Assembly: GCA_020851835.1 (NCBI GenBank)
Contig: JADZBZ010000360.1
Location: 1 to 12,102, forward strand
Origin: Acidobacteriota bacterium
GTDB taxonomy: Bacteria > Acidobacteriota > Vicinamibacteria > Vicinamibacterales > UBA2999
Reading direction: 5' to 3'
DNA length: 12,102 nt
In this document: piece after piece, positions 1 through 7,998 of the stretch
Layout of the letters: every line of letters starts with the position of its first letter
Position numbering within the stretch: the first letter of the stretch is position 1
Made by a program: the position numbers and the translations under genes
Notes under the pieces: model-generated
Told to the model about the DNA's origin: nothing
Databases searched by the model: none
The model's input: only the letters and a program-made list of their open reading frames with translations

Positions 1-1
1 G

Positions 2-445
2 CCGATCATCACCAACCTCACCGATTTCACCTATTTCGCCAGCCTGTCGCTGCCGCAGGGTGTCAGGGCCGAAGGCTACACGCTGTACAATCCAGGCACC
101 GGCATCGTCAATCCGCGGGCGGACCAGGGGGCCATTCCGCTGGTGTTCCAGACTACGGCACCGGGGTCGCTGGCGCCGGGCGCGCCGGTGAACCTGGCCG
201 CCACCTCCTTCGGCGGGAACATCACCATCACCTGGGATCCGCCGACCTCGGGCGGAACAGCTGACAGCTACATTCTCGAAGCGGGCTCGGCGCCCGGAGC
301 GGCCAACCTCGCCACGCTGCCGGTACTCAACACCTTGTACGTGACGTCAGGAGTGCCCGCCGGCACTTTCTACCTCCGCGTGCGATCCGTGAATGGTGTC
401 GGCACCAGTCCGGCGAGCGCGGAAGTTCAACTCGTCGTCCACTGA
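2..445 (+). CDS. C-terminal fragment of a fibronectin type III domain protein
   Basis: The reading frame is open from base 2 to a TGA at 443-445, so the 5' part lies outside the window and about 147 residues are visible. The last ~90 residues form one FN3 domain: it begins at APGAPVNLAA, has the conserved core tryptophan in the strand ITITWDPP, continues with SYILEAG, and ends in the FYLRVRSVNGVGTSP strand that is typical of FN3 repeats. The ~50 residues before it (for example NLTDFTYFASLSLPQG and EGYTLYNPGTG) are not assigned to a family. FN3 domains in bacterial secreted proteins usually act as spacers or binding modules beside another extracellular domain, so this is probably the tail of a surface or secreted protein. 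The wording of the domain resembles FN3 tails common in Acidobacteriota, which is recall rather than a search. No link to the membrane genes downstream is evident. Confidence 0.85.
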   Translation, partial: PIITNLTDFTYFASLSLPQGVRAEGYTLYNPGTGIVNPRADQGAIPLVFQTTAPGSLAPGAPVNLAATSFGGNITITWDPPTSGGTADSYILEAGSAPGAANLATLPVLNTLYVTSGVPAGTFYLRVRSVNGVGTSPASAEVQLVVH

Positions 446-466
446 CGGAGAGCGGCCGCGGGGCGC

Positions 467-690
467 TCACGCGCGTCCACGAATCTGCCGCACGACGTCG
501 GCCAGATGCGCCGGCGGCATCGGTCGCGCGAGTTCGGCGAGCAGGTCACGGATCTCGGGCGAGATGCACGGGAACGTCTCCGGGCCGCCACCGACGGTGC
601 CGCTTTTGACCGCGCGCGGCGTGCGCCATGGCACGGTCGAAGGCGTCGAGCAGGTCGTCGGTCGATCGACAGGTCCCGCACCCTGCTTCA
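467..690 (-). pseudogene. Possible frameshifted remnant of a small protein
   Basis: Two minus-strand segments in different frames look coding. The upstream segment (about 690-620) reads STDDLLDAFDRAMAHAAR with nearly every codon ending in G or C. The downstream segment (about 617-467) reads AVKSGTVGGGPETF and then ISPEIRDLLAELARPMPP, ending at a TGA in 467-469. Joining them needs one frameshift near 617, around the GCGCGCGGTCAAAAG stretch. An unshifted minus-strand ORF starting at 736 exists, but its first half is Arg/Pro/Cys/Trp-rich and unconvincing, and its start codon would overlap the start of the divergent gene at 735. The family is not recognised. The alternative is ordinary GC-rich intergenic DNA that keeps frames open by chance. 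Confidence 0.22.
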
Positions 691-734
691 GCCAACAACC
701 CTGACGACGCGCATGGTGCAGCGCCTTCTGTATC

Positions 735-3700
735 ATGGCAGCTCCGATGCGGTTCGTTCGCTACCGGCGCACGTTCGGCCTGTTGCTCGTGCTGCTCGTG
801 GCCGCCGGCCTCCGCTTCTCAGGCTACGACTGGGACGGCGCTCACCACCTCCATCCTGACGAACGGTTTCTGTCGATGGTCGCGACGGCTGAAGGATGGC
901 CCGACAGCGGCCGCACGTATCTGGACGAGGCGCGTTCGCCGCTCAATCCGCGCAACGTCGGCTTCTCGTTCTTCGCGTACGGCACCCTGCCCACGACGCT
1001 TGTCAGGGCGGTCGGCGTGGCCCTCGGCCGGACCAACATCGACCAGCTCACCCTGATCGGTCGCAGCGCCAGTGCCGCCGCCAGCCTGGGCGCGGTACTG
1101 CTCGTTTTCCTGATCGGCCTGCGAGTGTACGCCGACACGCGGGTGGCGCTGCTCGGTGCGCTGCTGCTGTCCACGTCGGTGCTGCCGATCCAGCACGCGC
1201 ATTTCTTCGTTGTCGATCCGTTCGCCGTGTTCTTCATCACGGCGGCCACGTGGGCACTCGCTGGTCCGCCGCGCACGTACCGCTACCCCCTGGTCGGGCT
1301 CTTCTTTGGCCTGGCGCTCGCCTGCAAGCTCTCCGTCGCGACATTCGCGATCGTCATCGGCGTGGTCGCGTTCTGGGACCAGTTCGATCCGGCGGCGTCC
1401 GCGGACCGACCACGTCCGACCGCCAGGCGCCTCGTCCTCGCGGCACTCGGAGGCGTCGGCGCGATGGCCGCGGCATTGGTCGCCTTCCGTCTCGCGCAAC
1501 CGGACGCATTCCAGGGAGCGGGACTCTTCGACGTCCTGCCGAGCGCGCGATGGCTGCAGAACCTGGCCACGACGCGTGATCTCGTCAGCGGCAGCATCGA
1601 CACGCCGCCCTCGATCCAGTGGGCCTACCGAACGCCGTACTGGTTCGTCTGGAAGAACCTCGTGCTGTGGGGACTCGGACCACCACTCGGCCTGACAGCG
1701 TGGGTGGCCTGGAGCGTCGCCGCCTGGCAGGTCGCCGTCCACCGGACGCGACGACACCTCATTCCGGTCGTCTGGGTGGGCGTCCTGTTCCTCCACCAGG
1801 GCGGCCAGTTCGCCATGACCGGGCGCTATCTGCTCCCCATCTATCCGATGCTGGCCCTGCTGGCCGCCTGGCTCCTCGTCACGGCCTGGAATCGGGCGGC
1901 GGCGCGGGACTGTGTCGCCTCCACCCAGTGGCGGCGGGCAACGGCTACTGGCCTTGCCACGCTCGTCGTGCTGTCAACCGCCCTGTGGGCCGCCGCCTTC
2001 ACGGCCATCTACCGCCGGCCCAACTCACGCGTCGTCGCGTCGGACTGGATTTACCGCAACGTGCCGACCGGCGCGACGCTGGCCACCGAGCATTGGGACG
2101 ACGCGCTTCCCGTGCCGCTGGCAGGGCGATCGCCGCGAGATTTTCGCGCGGTCCAGCTCACGCCCTACGACGACGACACTCCCCGGAAGCTCGACTTGCT
2201 GATCCAGCGCCTTGACGCAGCTGACTACGTCGTCCTGTCGAGCAATCGGCTCTACGACAGCATCCCCCGCCTGCCGATGCGCTACCCGATGACCATTCGC
2301 TACTACGACGCGCTCTTTTCGGGCGCCTTGGGCTTCGAGCGGGTTGCCGACGTCACCTCCTATCCTTCGCTCGGCCCGCTGCAAGTCCCCGATCAAGACG
2401 CCGAGGAAGCCTTTTCGGTGTACGACCACGCCCGGGTTCAGATCTTCAGGAAGACGTCGCAGTGGAGTCCCTCACGCGCCCGGGCGTTACTGGGTAGCGT
2501 GGACTGGGAGGGCATCATCCGCCTGCCCCCGGTCCGGGCCCGGGCCTTCGGTACCGGCCTGATGCTGTCGCCGGCCGAGCGTGACGAGGCACGGGCGGCC
2601 GGCACCTGGTCCCGGATCTTCCCTGCCGGGACGCTCGGACGCACATGGCCGGTGCCAGTCTGGGTGCTCGCACTGGAGCTACTGGGCTTGGCGGCGTTTC
2701 CCCTCACGGCCCTGGCGCTGGGCCGGCTGCCCGATCGCGGGTGGCTCCTGGCCAAGGGCGTCGGCCTGCTGCTGCTCGGCTACGGTGCATGGCTGTCTGC
2801 CAGCGTTCGCTGGCTGCCATTCACCCGGGGCTCCCTCGTCGCCATCGCATTGGTGATGGCCGCCACATCGGCATTCGTCGTCTGGCGTCGGCGACCGGCA
2901 TTCGTGCGGATCTTGCGGGAGCGCTGGGCCCTGATCCTCGGGGAGGAATGCCTGTTCTGGATCGCCTTCGGCGGATTGCTCCTGGTCCGCATGGGAAACC
3001 CCGACCTGTGGCACCCGAACTTCGGCGGCGAGAAGCCGATGGACTTCGCTTACCTCAATGCCGTCGTCAAGAGTGACTACTTCCCGCCCTACGATCCGTG
3101 GTTCGCCGGCGGCTATCTCAACTACTACTACTACGGCTTCGTCCTCGTCGGTTCCCTGGTGAAGCTGACGGGCATCGTGCCCGCAGTGGCGTACAACCTG
3201 GCCGTCGCGACCCTGTTCGCCCTGACGGCCGCAGCGACTTTCAGTGTCGTCCACGCCCTGGTGTCCTCCCTCGATGCGAGCCCGGGCGGGGACGGGCATC
3301 AGCCTCGCTCTGGCGGCTTCGCCTTCCTCGGCGGCATGGCCGGCGTGCTCTTCGTGGCCGTGCTCGGGAACCTGGTCGAGGTTCGCCTGCTGACCCGGAC
3401 GCTGTGGGAAGGACGCTGGTCGCAGGTACCCTTGTCGGAGTGGTTCTGGACGGCGACGAGAGCCATTCCATCCCCGGCGAACGAGGCAGGGCCCATCACC
3501 GAATTTCCGTTCTTCACGTTCCTGTACGGCGACTTGCACGCGCACGCGATGGGTCTGCCATTCACTATTCTGGTCCTGGCACTCGTCGTCTGCCTCGTCT
3601 TGCCGCCGTCGTCTCCAGACGCCGCCGACCCGACATCGCCGTCGGCGCGGTTCTGGCTGCTAGCCCTCGCCCTGGGCGCGCTGTTCCCGATGAACGCCTG

Positions 3701-4889
3701 GGACTATCCGACTTACGCGTCGATCGTCGCCGCCGGTGTGTTGTACGGTCGATGGCTCCACAGCGAACCGAAGCAGCCCCTCGCCACGCTCGCCGGTCGG
3801 GCAGTGCTCCAGGTCGTGGCGGTCCTGGCCGTTGGGCGCGTCCTGTTCTGGCCGTTCTTCGCGCGTTACGGCCAGGCCTACGGCGCCTTCGAGGGCTGGA
3901 ACGGTTCCGGAACCAGTGTGTCGGCCTACCTCCTCATCCACGGCCTGTTCCTCTTTCTCATCGGGAGCGCCGTGGTCTGGCTCGCGGCGTCGCGAGGCTC
4001 AGCCGTCCGGAAGAGCAAGACCGCCGCGGCAGCGATCGGACTGGCCGGCATACTCGGTGCGACTGGGGTGCTGCTCACCGTCGTGGTCGAGATCATCGTC
4101 ATGGCGGGCGACGTCGGGCGGATGAACACGGTGTTCAAGTTCTACCTGCAGGTGTGGGTGCTGCTGTCGATCGCCGCCGCCACCGGCCTGGCGCTCATCG
4201 TCGGCGACTGGTGGTACCGACCACGTTCGCGCTCCGCCTGGACGGATGCGGCGGGCTCCGTCTGGATCGGGATCGTCGGCTGGCTCGTGGTGAGCAGTGC
4301 GGTGTATCCCGTAGTCGCCACCTGGGCGCGCTGGCGGGATCGGTTCGCGTCCGAGGCAGGATTCACCCTGGACGGCGAGGCGTTCATGCGTACGGCCGTG
4401 CATGTCGAATCGGAGACCATGTTCCCACTCGCACCCGATCTCGACGCCATCGACTGGCTTCGCTCCACGATCGACGGCACGCCCGTCATTGCAGAGGCGC
4501 ACATGCCGGAATACCACTGGGGCTCGCGCATCAGCGTCCATACCGGCCTTCCGACGATCCTGGGCTGGCGCTATCACGAGACGCAGCAGCGCGCCCTGCT
4601 CCCGGCCGATGTCGTCGCGCGCCGGGCGCGCGACGTCGACGAGCTCTACCGCACGACGGACACGGCCTCAGCCATGGCAATTCTTTCGCGCTATCACGTG
4701 GAGTACGTCTACGTGGGGCCCCTGGAGCGGATTCTGTACCCCGAAGAAGGGCTGGCAAAATTCGGGGGCAATCTTTCAGTGTGGGTGCCCGTGTACAACC
4801 GGGACGATGTCGTCATCTACCGGGTGGACACCGTAAGTGGAGGCTCCGTCGCGAGGTTGCGGAAGTGGCGAGGCAGCCCCTCCGCCTGA
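735..4889 (+). CDS. GT39-like glycosyltransferase fused to a DUF2298 (YYY) membrane domain
   Basis: This 1384-residue polytopic membrane protein has two modules. Residues 1-~560 resemble GT39/ArnT-like transferases: a first membrane segment (about 14-28), the acidic dyad D42-E43 in HLHPDERF in the first outer loop, a second Asp (D161) in HFFVVDPFAVFF, further membrane segments, and a soluble stretch with PDQDAEEAFSVYDHARV. Residues ~640-1384 form a complete DUF2298/TIGR03662 unit: LPDRGWLLAKGVGLL, EKPMD (766-770), N796 followed by four Tyr, EFPFF..GDLHAH (923-937), RMNTVFKFY (1129-1137), AIDW (1238), LGWRYHE (1276) and VGPLER (1327). GT39 enzymes transfer sugars from polyprenyl-phosphate donors on the outer face of the membrane; the role of the YYY module is unknown. 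The ATG at 735 is the longest choice, and Met5 (747) is also possible; neither has a clear Shine-Dalgarno sequence. It converges on the 4905-7985 gene. GDLHAH differs from GDLHPH, which I recall as the usual motif. Substrate unknown. Confidence 0.9.
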   Translation: MAAPMRFVRYRRTFGLLLVLLVAAGLRFSGYDWDGAHHLHPDERFLSMVATAEGWPDSGRTYLDEARSPLNPRNVGFSFFAYGTLPTTLVRAVGVALGRTNIDQLTLIGRSASAAASLGAVLLVFLIGLRVYADTRVALLGALLLSTSVLPIQHAHFFVVDPFAVFFITAATWALAGPPRTYRYPLVGLFFGLALACKLSVATFAIVIGVVAFWDQFDPAASADRPRPTARRLVLAALGGVGAMAAALVAFRLAQPDAFQGAGLFDVLPSARWLQNLATTRDLVSGSIDTPPSIQWAYRTPYWFVWKNLVLWGLGPPLGLTAWVAWSVAAWQVAVHRTRRHLIPVVWVGVLFLHQGGQFAMTGRYLLPIYPMLALLAAWLLVTAWNRAAARDCVASTQWRRATATGLATLVVLSTALWAAAFTAIYRRPNSRVVASDWIYRNVPTGATLATEHWDDALPVPLAGRSPRDFRAVQLTPYDDDTPRKLDLLIQRLDAADYVVLSSNRLYDSIPRLPMRYPMTIRYYDALFSGALGFERVADVTSYPSLGPLQVPDQDAEEAFSVYDHARVQIFRKTSQWSPSRARALLGSVDWEGIIRLPPVRARAFGTGLMLSPAERDEARAAGTWSRIFPAGTLGRTWPVPVWVLALELLGLAAFPLTALALGRLPDRGWLLAKGVGLLLLGYGAWLSASVRWLPFTRGSLVAIALVMAATSAFVVWRRRPAFVRILRERWALILGEECLFWIAFGGLLLVRMGNPDLWHPNFGGEKPMDFAYLNAVVKSDYFPPYDPWFAGGYLNYYYYGFVLVGSLVKLTGIVPAVAYNLAVATLFALTAAATFSVVHALVSSLDASPGGDGHQPRSGGFAFLGGMAGVLFVAVLGNLVEVRLLTRTLWEGRWSQVPLSEWFWTATRAIPSPANEAGPITEFPFFTFLYGDLHAHAMGLPFTILVLALVVCLVLPPSSPDAADPTSPSARFWLLALALGALFPMNAWDYPTYASIVAAGVLYGRWLHSEPKQPLATLAGRAVLQVVAVLAVGRVLFWPFFARYGQAYGAFEGWNGSGTSVSAYLLIHGLFLFLIGSAVVWLAASRGSAVRKSKTAAAAIGLAGILGATGVLLTVVVEIIVMAGDVGRMNTVFKFYLQVWVLLSIAAATGLALIVGDWWYRPRSRSAWTDAAGSVWIGIVGWLVVSSAVYPVVATWARWRDRFASEAGFTLDGEAFMRTAVHVESETMFPLAPDLDAIDWLRSTIDGTPVIAEAHMPEYHWGSRISVHTGLPTILGWRYHETQQRALLPADVVARRARDVDELYRTTDTASAMAILSRYHVEYVYVGPLERILYPEEGLAKFGGNLSVWVPVYNRDDVVIYRVDTVSGGSVARLRKWRGSPSA

Positions 4890-4909
4890 CAGCGGCGTCT
4901 GCGGTCAGG
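4885..4909. terminator. Hairpin spanning both convergent stop codons
   Basis: CCTGAC (4885-4890) and GTCAGG (4904-4909) are a perfect 6-bp inverted repeat. Inside it, after one mismatch, two more G-C pairs and a G-T wobble can form around a 5-base loop. The two arms contain the TGA of the plus-strand gene (4887-4889) and, on the other strand, the TGA of the minus-strand gene (4905-4907). No T-run follows on either side, so it is not a canonical Rho-independent terminator. It could still stall transcription from both directions, or be a by-product of the two stop codons. Confidence 0.3.
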
Positions 4910-7900
4910 ACCTCGGGCGAAAAAGGGGCATCACCAGGAGCCGATTGCCAGCCCGGTCGACCACGAGCAGCCTCCCTGCGGCCCCGTCGATGGCCACTCC
5001 GGTGGGCCTGGCGTCCTCGTCTCCGGCGCGTGGCAAGAGCAACCGCGCCTCGAGCGCCCCGGCGGGAGAGAACACCAGGACACATCCGCTCTCGGGGTCG
5101 ACCGCATACACCAAGCCGGTCGAATCCACGGCGAGAGCGGGGTTGTCCCCGGCGGCCAGCCTGTCCCATTCCGGCACCCGCCACACAGCAAGCGTCCGGG
5201 CGAATCGATCGACCCGCAGAATTCGCTGGTGGTCGGCGACGAGCAGTGTCTCGTTGGCGTCCAGGGCGACGCTCGCGGGCCCGTCAAGCGGCGGATCCAC
5301 GTCGATGACGGGCCCCCACGACCCTTGGCGGTGGCCCGTGGTCCCATAGAACAGCAGGCGGTTGTTGCCCGCATCCGCAACGACGAGCCGGCCCGCCGCG
5401 TCGAACGTCAGCCCCTTCGGCTCCAAGAACCGAGGGGCGGCGCCGTCGTCGGTCCCCGGGGGAACCTGACCGGATCGGCCCCACGCGCGCAGGAAGGCGC
5501 CGCGGGCGTCGAACACCTGGATGCGGCCGTTCCCCGTGTCCGCTACGACAATCTCCCCGTTGGGACCGCTGGCCACGCCCCACGGCTCGTCGAACTGGCC
5601 GTCGCCAGCGGCTCGCGGTCCAGCGCCATCCGGGTCCACGCATCCGGGCTGCCCGGGCTCGGTGAGCGCGCAGCGGCCGCCGCCGATCACCACGCGGACC
5701 GTGCCCCGCGGTTCGATGACCACCACGCGATGATTGCCGCCGTCTGCCACCAGCCAGGCCCCGTCGCGGGCGACGGCCACGCCGGTCGGCCGCGAGAGCG
5801 GGCGCCCGGCAAACGGTCCGGTGAGCACCGCCTCCGGCGTCCACGGCGTATCGTCGAGGCGGCCACGACCCAGGCCGGCCGCGTCGGTGTCAACCGCACT
5901 CGATATGCCCACCAGCGCCGCAGCATCGTCGCGCAGATACACGTCGAATTCGCGGTTGCCGGGCCATTGACGCTCGTCGATCCCGTATTGCCGGTACATG
6001 AACACCTGCCACAGGTAGTGGCGCTCGTCCGGATCGGCCAGAAACGCCCGGAGCTTTGACGGTGACAGGGCAGAGTATTCCTGCAGTGGCCACCAGAGGA
6101 GGATGCCACGCCGCCGCGAGTAGCCGCGGGCGACAAGCGGCCACGCCGCGCGGTTCCTCAGTCCGACCACGATCACGGCCGCCGACGCCGCCAGGGACGG
6201 GTCGGCACGCCAGGACACCGTGTTCGGGTAGTCGCGGAGATACCAGCTCATCGGAAACATGGTTTCGTCGTCGATGGCGACGCGAAGCATGTGCTGGCCG
6301 CCCGAGCGCTCGTCGATGGCATCGATCTCGCGGAGGATGCGCTTGACGTCCGGGCTGGCCTGCGCGTAGCTCATGGGCTCGGTCGGCCGGTCGATGTTGG
6401 CGAAACTGGCCCGCACACTCGCTCGCGCCGTGAGCACGACGCCGAGCAGCACGACGCCGAGGCCAACCAGCCGGCGCCCCTCGTGCCCGCTCACGCGCCG
6501 GACGGCATTCGACATCGCGCCCAGCAGTCCGGCCTGCACCAGCACCCCCACCCACCAGCCGGCGGTCTCCGTGGTGGCCTGCAGGCCGCGGCCCGTGAAC
6601 GGGCTGGATCGCAGGACGCCCACGACAGTCACGACGGTCAGCGCCGATCCTCCAACGAGAAGCCACCTGGCACCCCGTGCGTCATCGTTTTCCAGGGGGG
6701 CCACCAGCCGGCGAGCGCCCCAGCCGGCGAGCAGGCAGAGTGGCAACACCTGGTGTACGAGGAGCCAGGGCATCCTCTCGCCCGCCCACGCGTAGCCAAT
6801 CCAGCTCGCAGCCGTCCACCAGATCAAGAAGGCCAGCCACAGCCGGCGAGTCTCGCGGCAGGGCCCTTCGGATGACCAGAGCCGGTCGTCGGCGTCCACC
6901 GGGTCCCAGGTTGCCTGTCGCAGCCGCCAGAGGCCCACGGAGGCAGCCACGCCCCCGAGGAGCATCGGCAGGAACTCGTACAGCAGTCCGATCAGCCCGT
7001 AATAGAACCACGGCTGGCCGCCTCGGGCGACCTCGTGCTGCGTCAGCCAGTAACCCAGACTGCCGACGATACCGCTCGCCAGTCCGGCACGGACGTTGGT
7101 GAAGAACGTCGTGAAGAACGTGAGTTGCAGGCCCCAGAAGAGGCCCATGGTCGTGAGCCAGTCGCCCCAGCCGAATCGCAAGGCCCCCCCGACGATGGCG
7201 ACGCCGAACAGGGCCAGCAGGACGAGTGCGCCTCGGCCGAGCGCCTCGGCTTCGGCACCGGTGCCGACGGGGCTCCATCCGAACGCGAGAAAGACGGCCC
7301 CGGAGGCGAACGGCAGCACCAGGGCGAGCATCAGGAGGGCGAGATCGGCGGCCGCCCTCTTCCGGCTCGTCGCATCTCCCCGCGCGGGCATCACGGCAAC
7401 AGCCGCAAAGAACGCGCCGATGACAGCACCGGTGATGAAGCTCACCTCCTTGGTGATGAAGGCGAGCCCCATGCTGGCCGTCACGAGATACCACCAGCGC
7501 TTCTGCCGCCCGTCGAGATACCGGAACGCGCCGTAGGCCCACATCAAGGTGAAGAAGGCGATGTAGATGTCGTTGCGGAGATGCCGGCTGTAGAACAGCA
7601 GCGTGGGGCTGATGGTCACCAGCAAGGCAGCCAACAGCGCGCCTCGTCGTCCGAGGTAGTCGCGCAGCAGCCAGAGCGACGCGACGACGAGAACGCCAAT
7701 CAGCGTCGGCGCGAGGCGCGCGGAGAAATCGGTGGCGCCGAGGAGGTAGAAGACGAGGGCGTCGAGGTGATACAGGAGGGGTCCGTGGTAGACAGGCTCG
7801 TGCCGGTAGACGCCCTCGCTGAGCAACTTGAACGAGAAGAACGCGTGCAGGCTCTCGTCGTGGCTCATGGCCCGCAGGCCAAGATCCCACAGGCGCGTCG

Positions 7901-7985
7901 ACGCGGCGGCGATCAGCACGAACAGCCAGGATGCCCGCTCCCAGCTCGCCATCTCCCGCCGCGGATTCCCGCGTGTGCCAATCAT
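4905..7985 (-). CDS. TIGR03663-type membrane protein with C-terminal six-bladed NHL propeller
   Basis: This 1026-residue protein is two-part. Residues ~15-540 are polytopic and GT-C-like: dyad D43-E44 in AMSHDESLHAFF, YHGPLLYHLDALVFYLLG (66-83), and FYSRHLRNDIYIAFF (131-145) with D139. Residues ~555-715 are soluble and typical of TIGR03663 (SYAQASPDVKRILREID, MSWYLRDYPNTVSW). From ~729 to 1023 six NHL blades follow, at about 729, 797, 852, 899, 946 and 991, with cores such as GNGRIQVFD, GNNRLLFY and GNRLLVMP. A long loop between blades 1 and 2 holds two Cys (772, 782), possibly a disulfide. TIGR03663 genes are known to lie near YYY genes, as here. The propeller should sit on the outer face if topology follows GT-C proteins; its ligand is unknown. 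The ATG at 7985 lies 13 bp after the preceding stop, with only a weak AGG before it; Met12 (7952) is an alternative with GGGAG directly adjacent. The inference of glycosyl transfer rests on the fold and acidic residues only. Confidence 0.88.
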   Translation of the reverse strand: MIGTRGNPRREMASWERASWLFVLIAAASTRLWDLGLRAMSHDESLHAFFSFKLLSEGVYRHEPVYHGPLLYHLDALVFYLLGATDFSARLAPTLIGVLVVASLWLLRDYLGRRGALLAALLVTISPTLLFYSRHLRNDIYIAFFTLMWAYGAFRYLDGRQKRWWYLVTASMGLAFITKEVSFITGAVIGAFFAAVAVMPARGDATSRKRAAADLALLMLALVLPFASGAVFLAFGWSPVGTGAEAEALGRGALVLLALFGVAIVGGALRFGWGDWLTTMGLFWGLQLTFFTTFFTNVRAGLASGIVGSLGYWLTQHEVARGGQPWFYYGLIGLLYEFLPMLLGGVAASVGLWRLRQATWDPVDADDRLWSSEGPCRETRRLWLAFLIWWTAASWIGYAWAGERMPWLLVHQVLPLCLLAGWGARRLVAPLENDDARGARWLLVGGSALTVVTVVGVLRSSPFTGRGLQATTETAGWWVGVLVQAGLLGAMSNAVRRVSGHEGRRLVGLGVVLLGVVLTARASVRASFANIDRPTEPMSYAQASPDVKRILREIDAIDERSGGQHMLRVAIDDETMFPMSWYLRDYPNTVSWRADPSLAASAAVIVVGLRNRAAWPLVARGYSRRRGILLWWPLQEYSALSPSKLRAFLADPDERHYLWQVFMYRQYGIDERQWPGNREFDVYLRDDAAALVGISSAVDTDAAGLGRGRLDDTPWTPEAVLTGPFAGRPLSRPTGVAVARDGAWLVADGGNHRVVVIEPRGTVRVVIGGGRCALTEPGQPGCVDPDGAGPRAAGDGQFDEPWGVASGPNGEIVVADTGNGRIQVFDARGAFLRAWGRSGQVPPGTDDGAAPRFLEPKGLTFDAAGRLVVADAGNNRLLFYGTTGHRQGSWGPVIDVDPPLDGPASVALDANETLLVADHQRILRVDRFARTLAVWRVPEWDRLAAGDNPALAVDSTGLVYAVDPESGCVLVFSPAGALEARLLLPRAGDEDARPTGVAIDGAAGRLLVVDRAGNRLLVMPLFRPRS

Positions 7986-7998
7986 CCTGATTGTCCGG

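Noticed and set aside
701..734. A sigma-70-like promoter (CTGACG and TGTATC) before the fusion gene
   Set aside because: The spacer would be about 21 to 22 bases and the -10 would abut the ATG, placing the transcript start inside the gene.
467..736. An intact 89-codon minus-strand gene starting at 736
   Set aside because: Its first half has an unlikely composition and its start codon would overlap the start of the divergent gene at 735. Only the second half looks coding, so a frameshifted remnant was preferred.
3098..5308. A 736-codon plus-strand open frame
   Set aside because: It overlaps the YYY half of the 735-4889 gene in another frame, is extremely Arg/Gly/Pro-rich, and has no domain or hydrophobic pattern. 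It is a typical antiframe by-product of GC-rich DNA.
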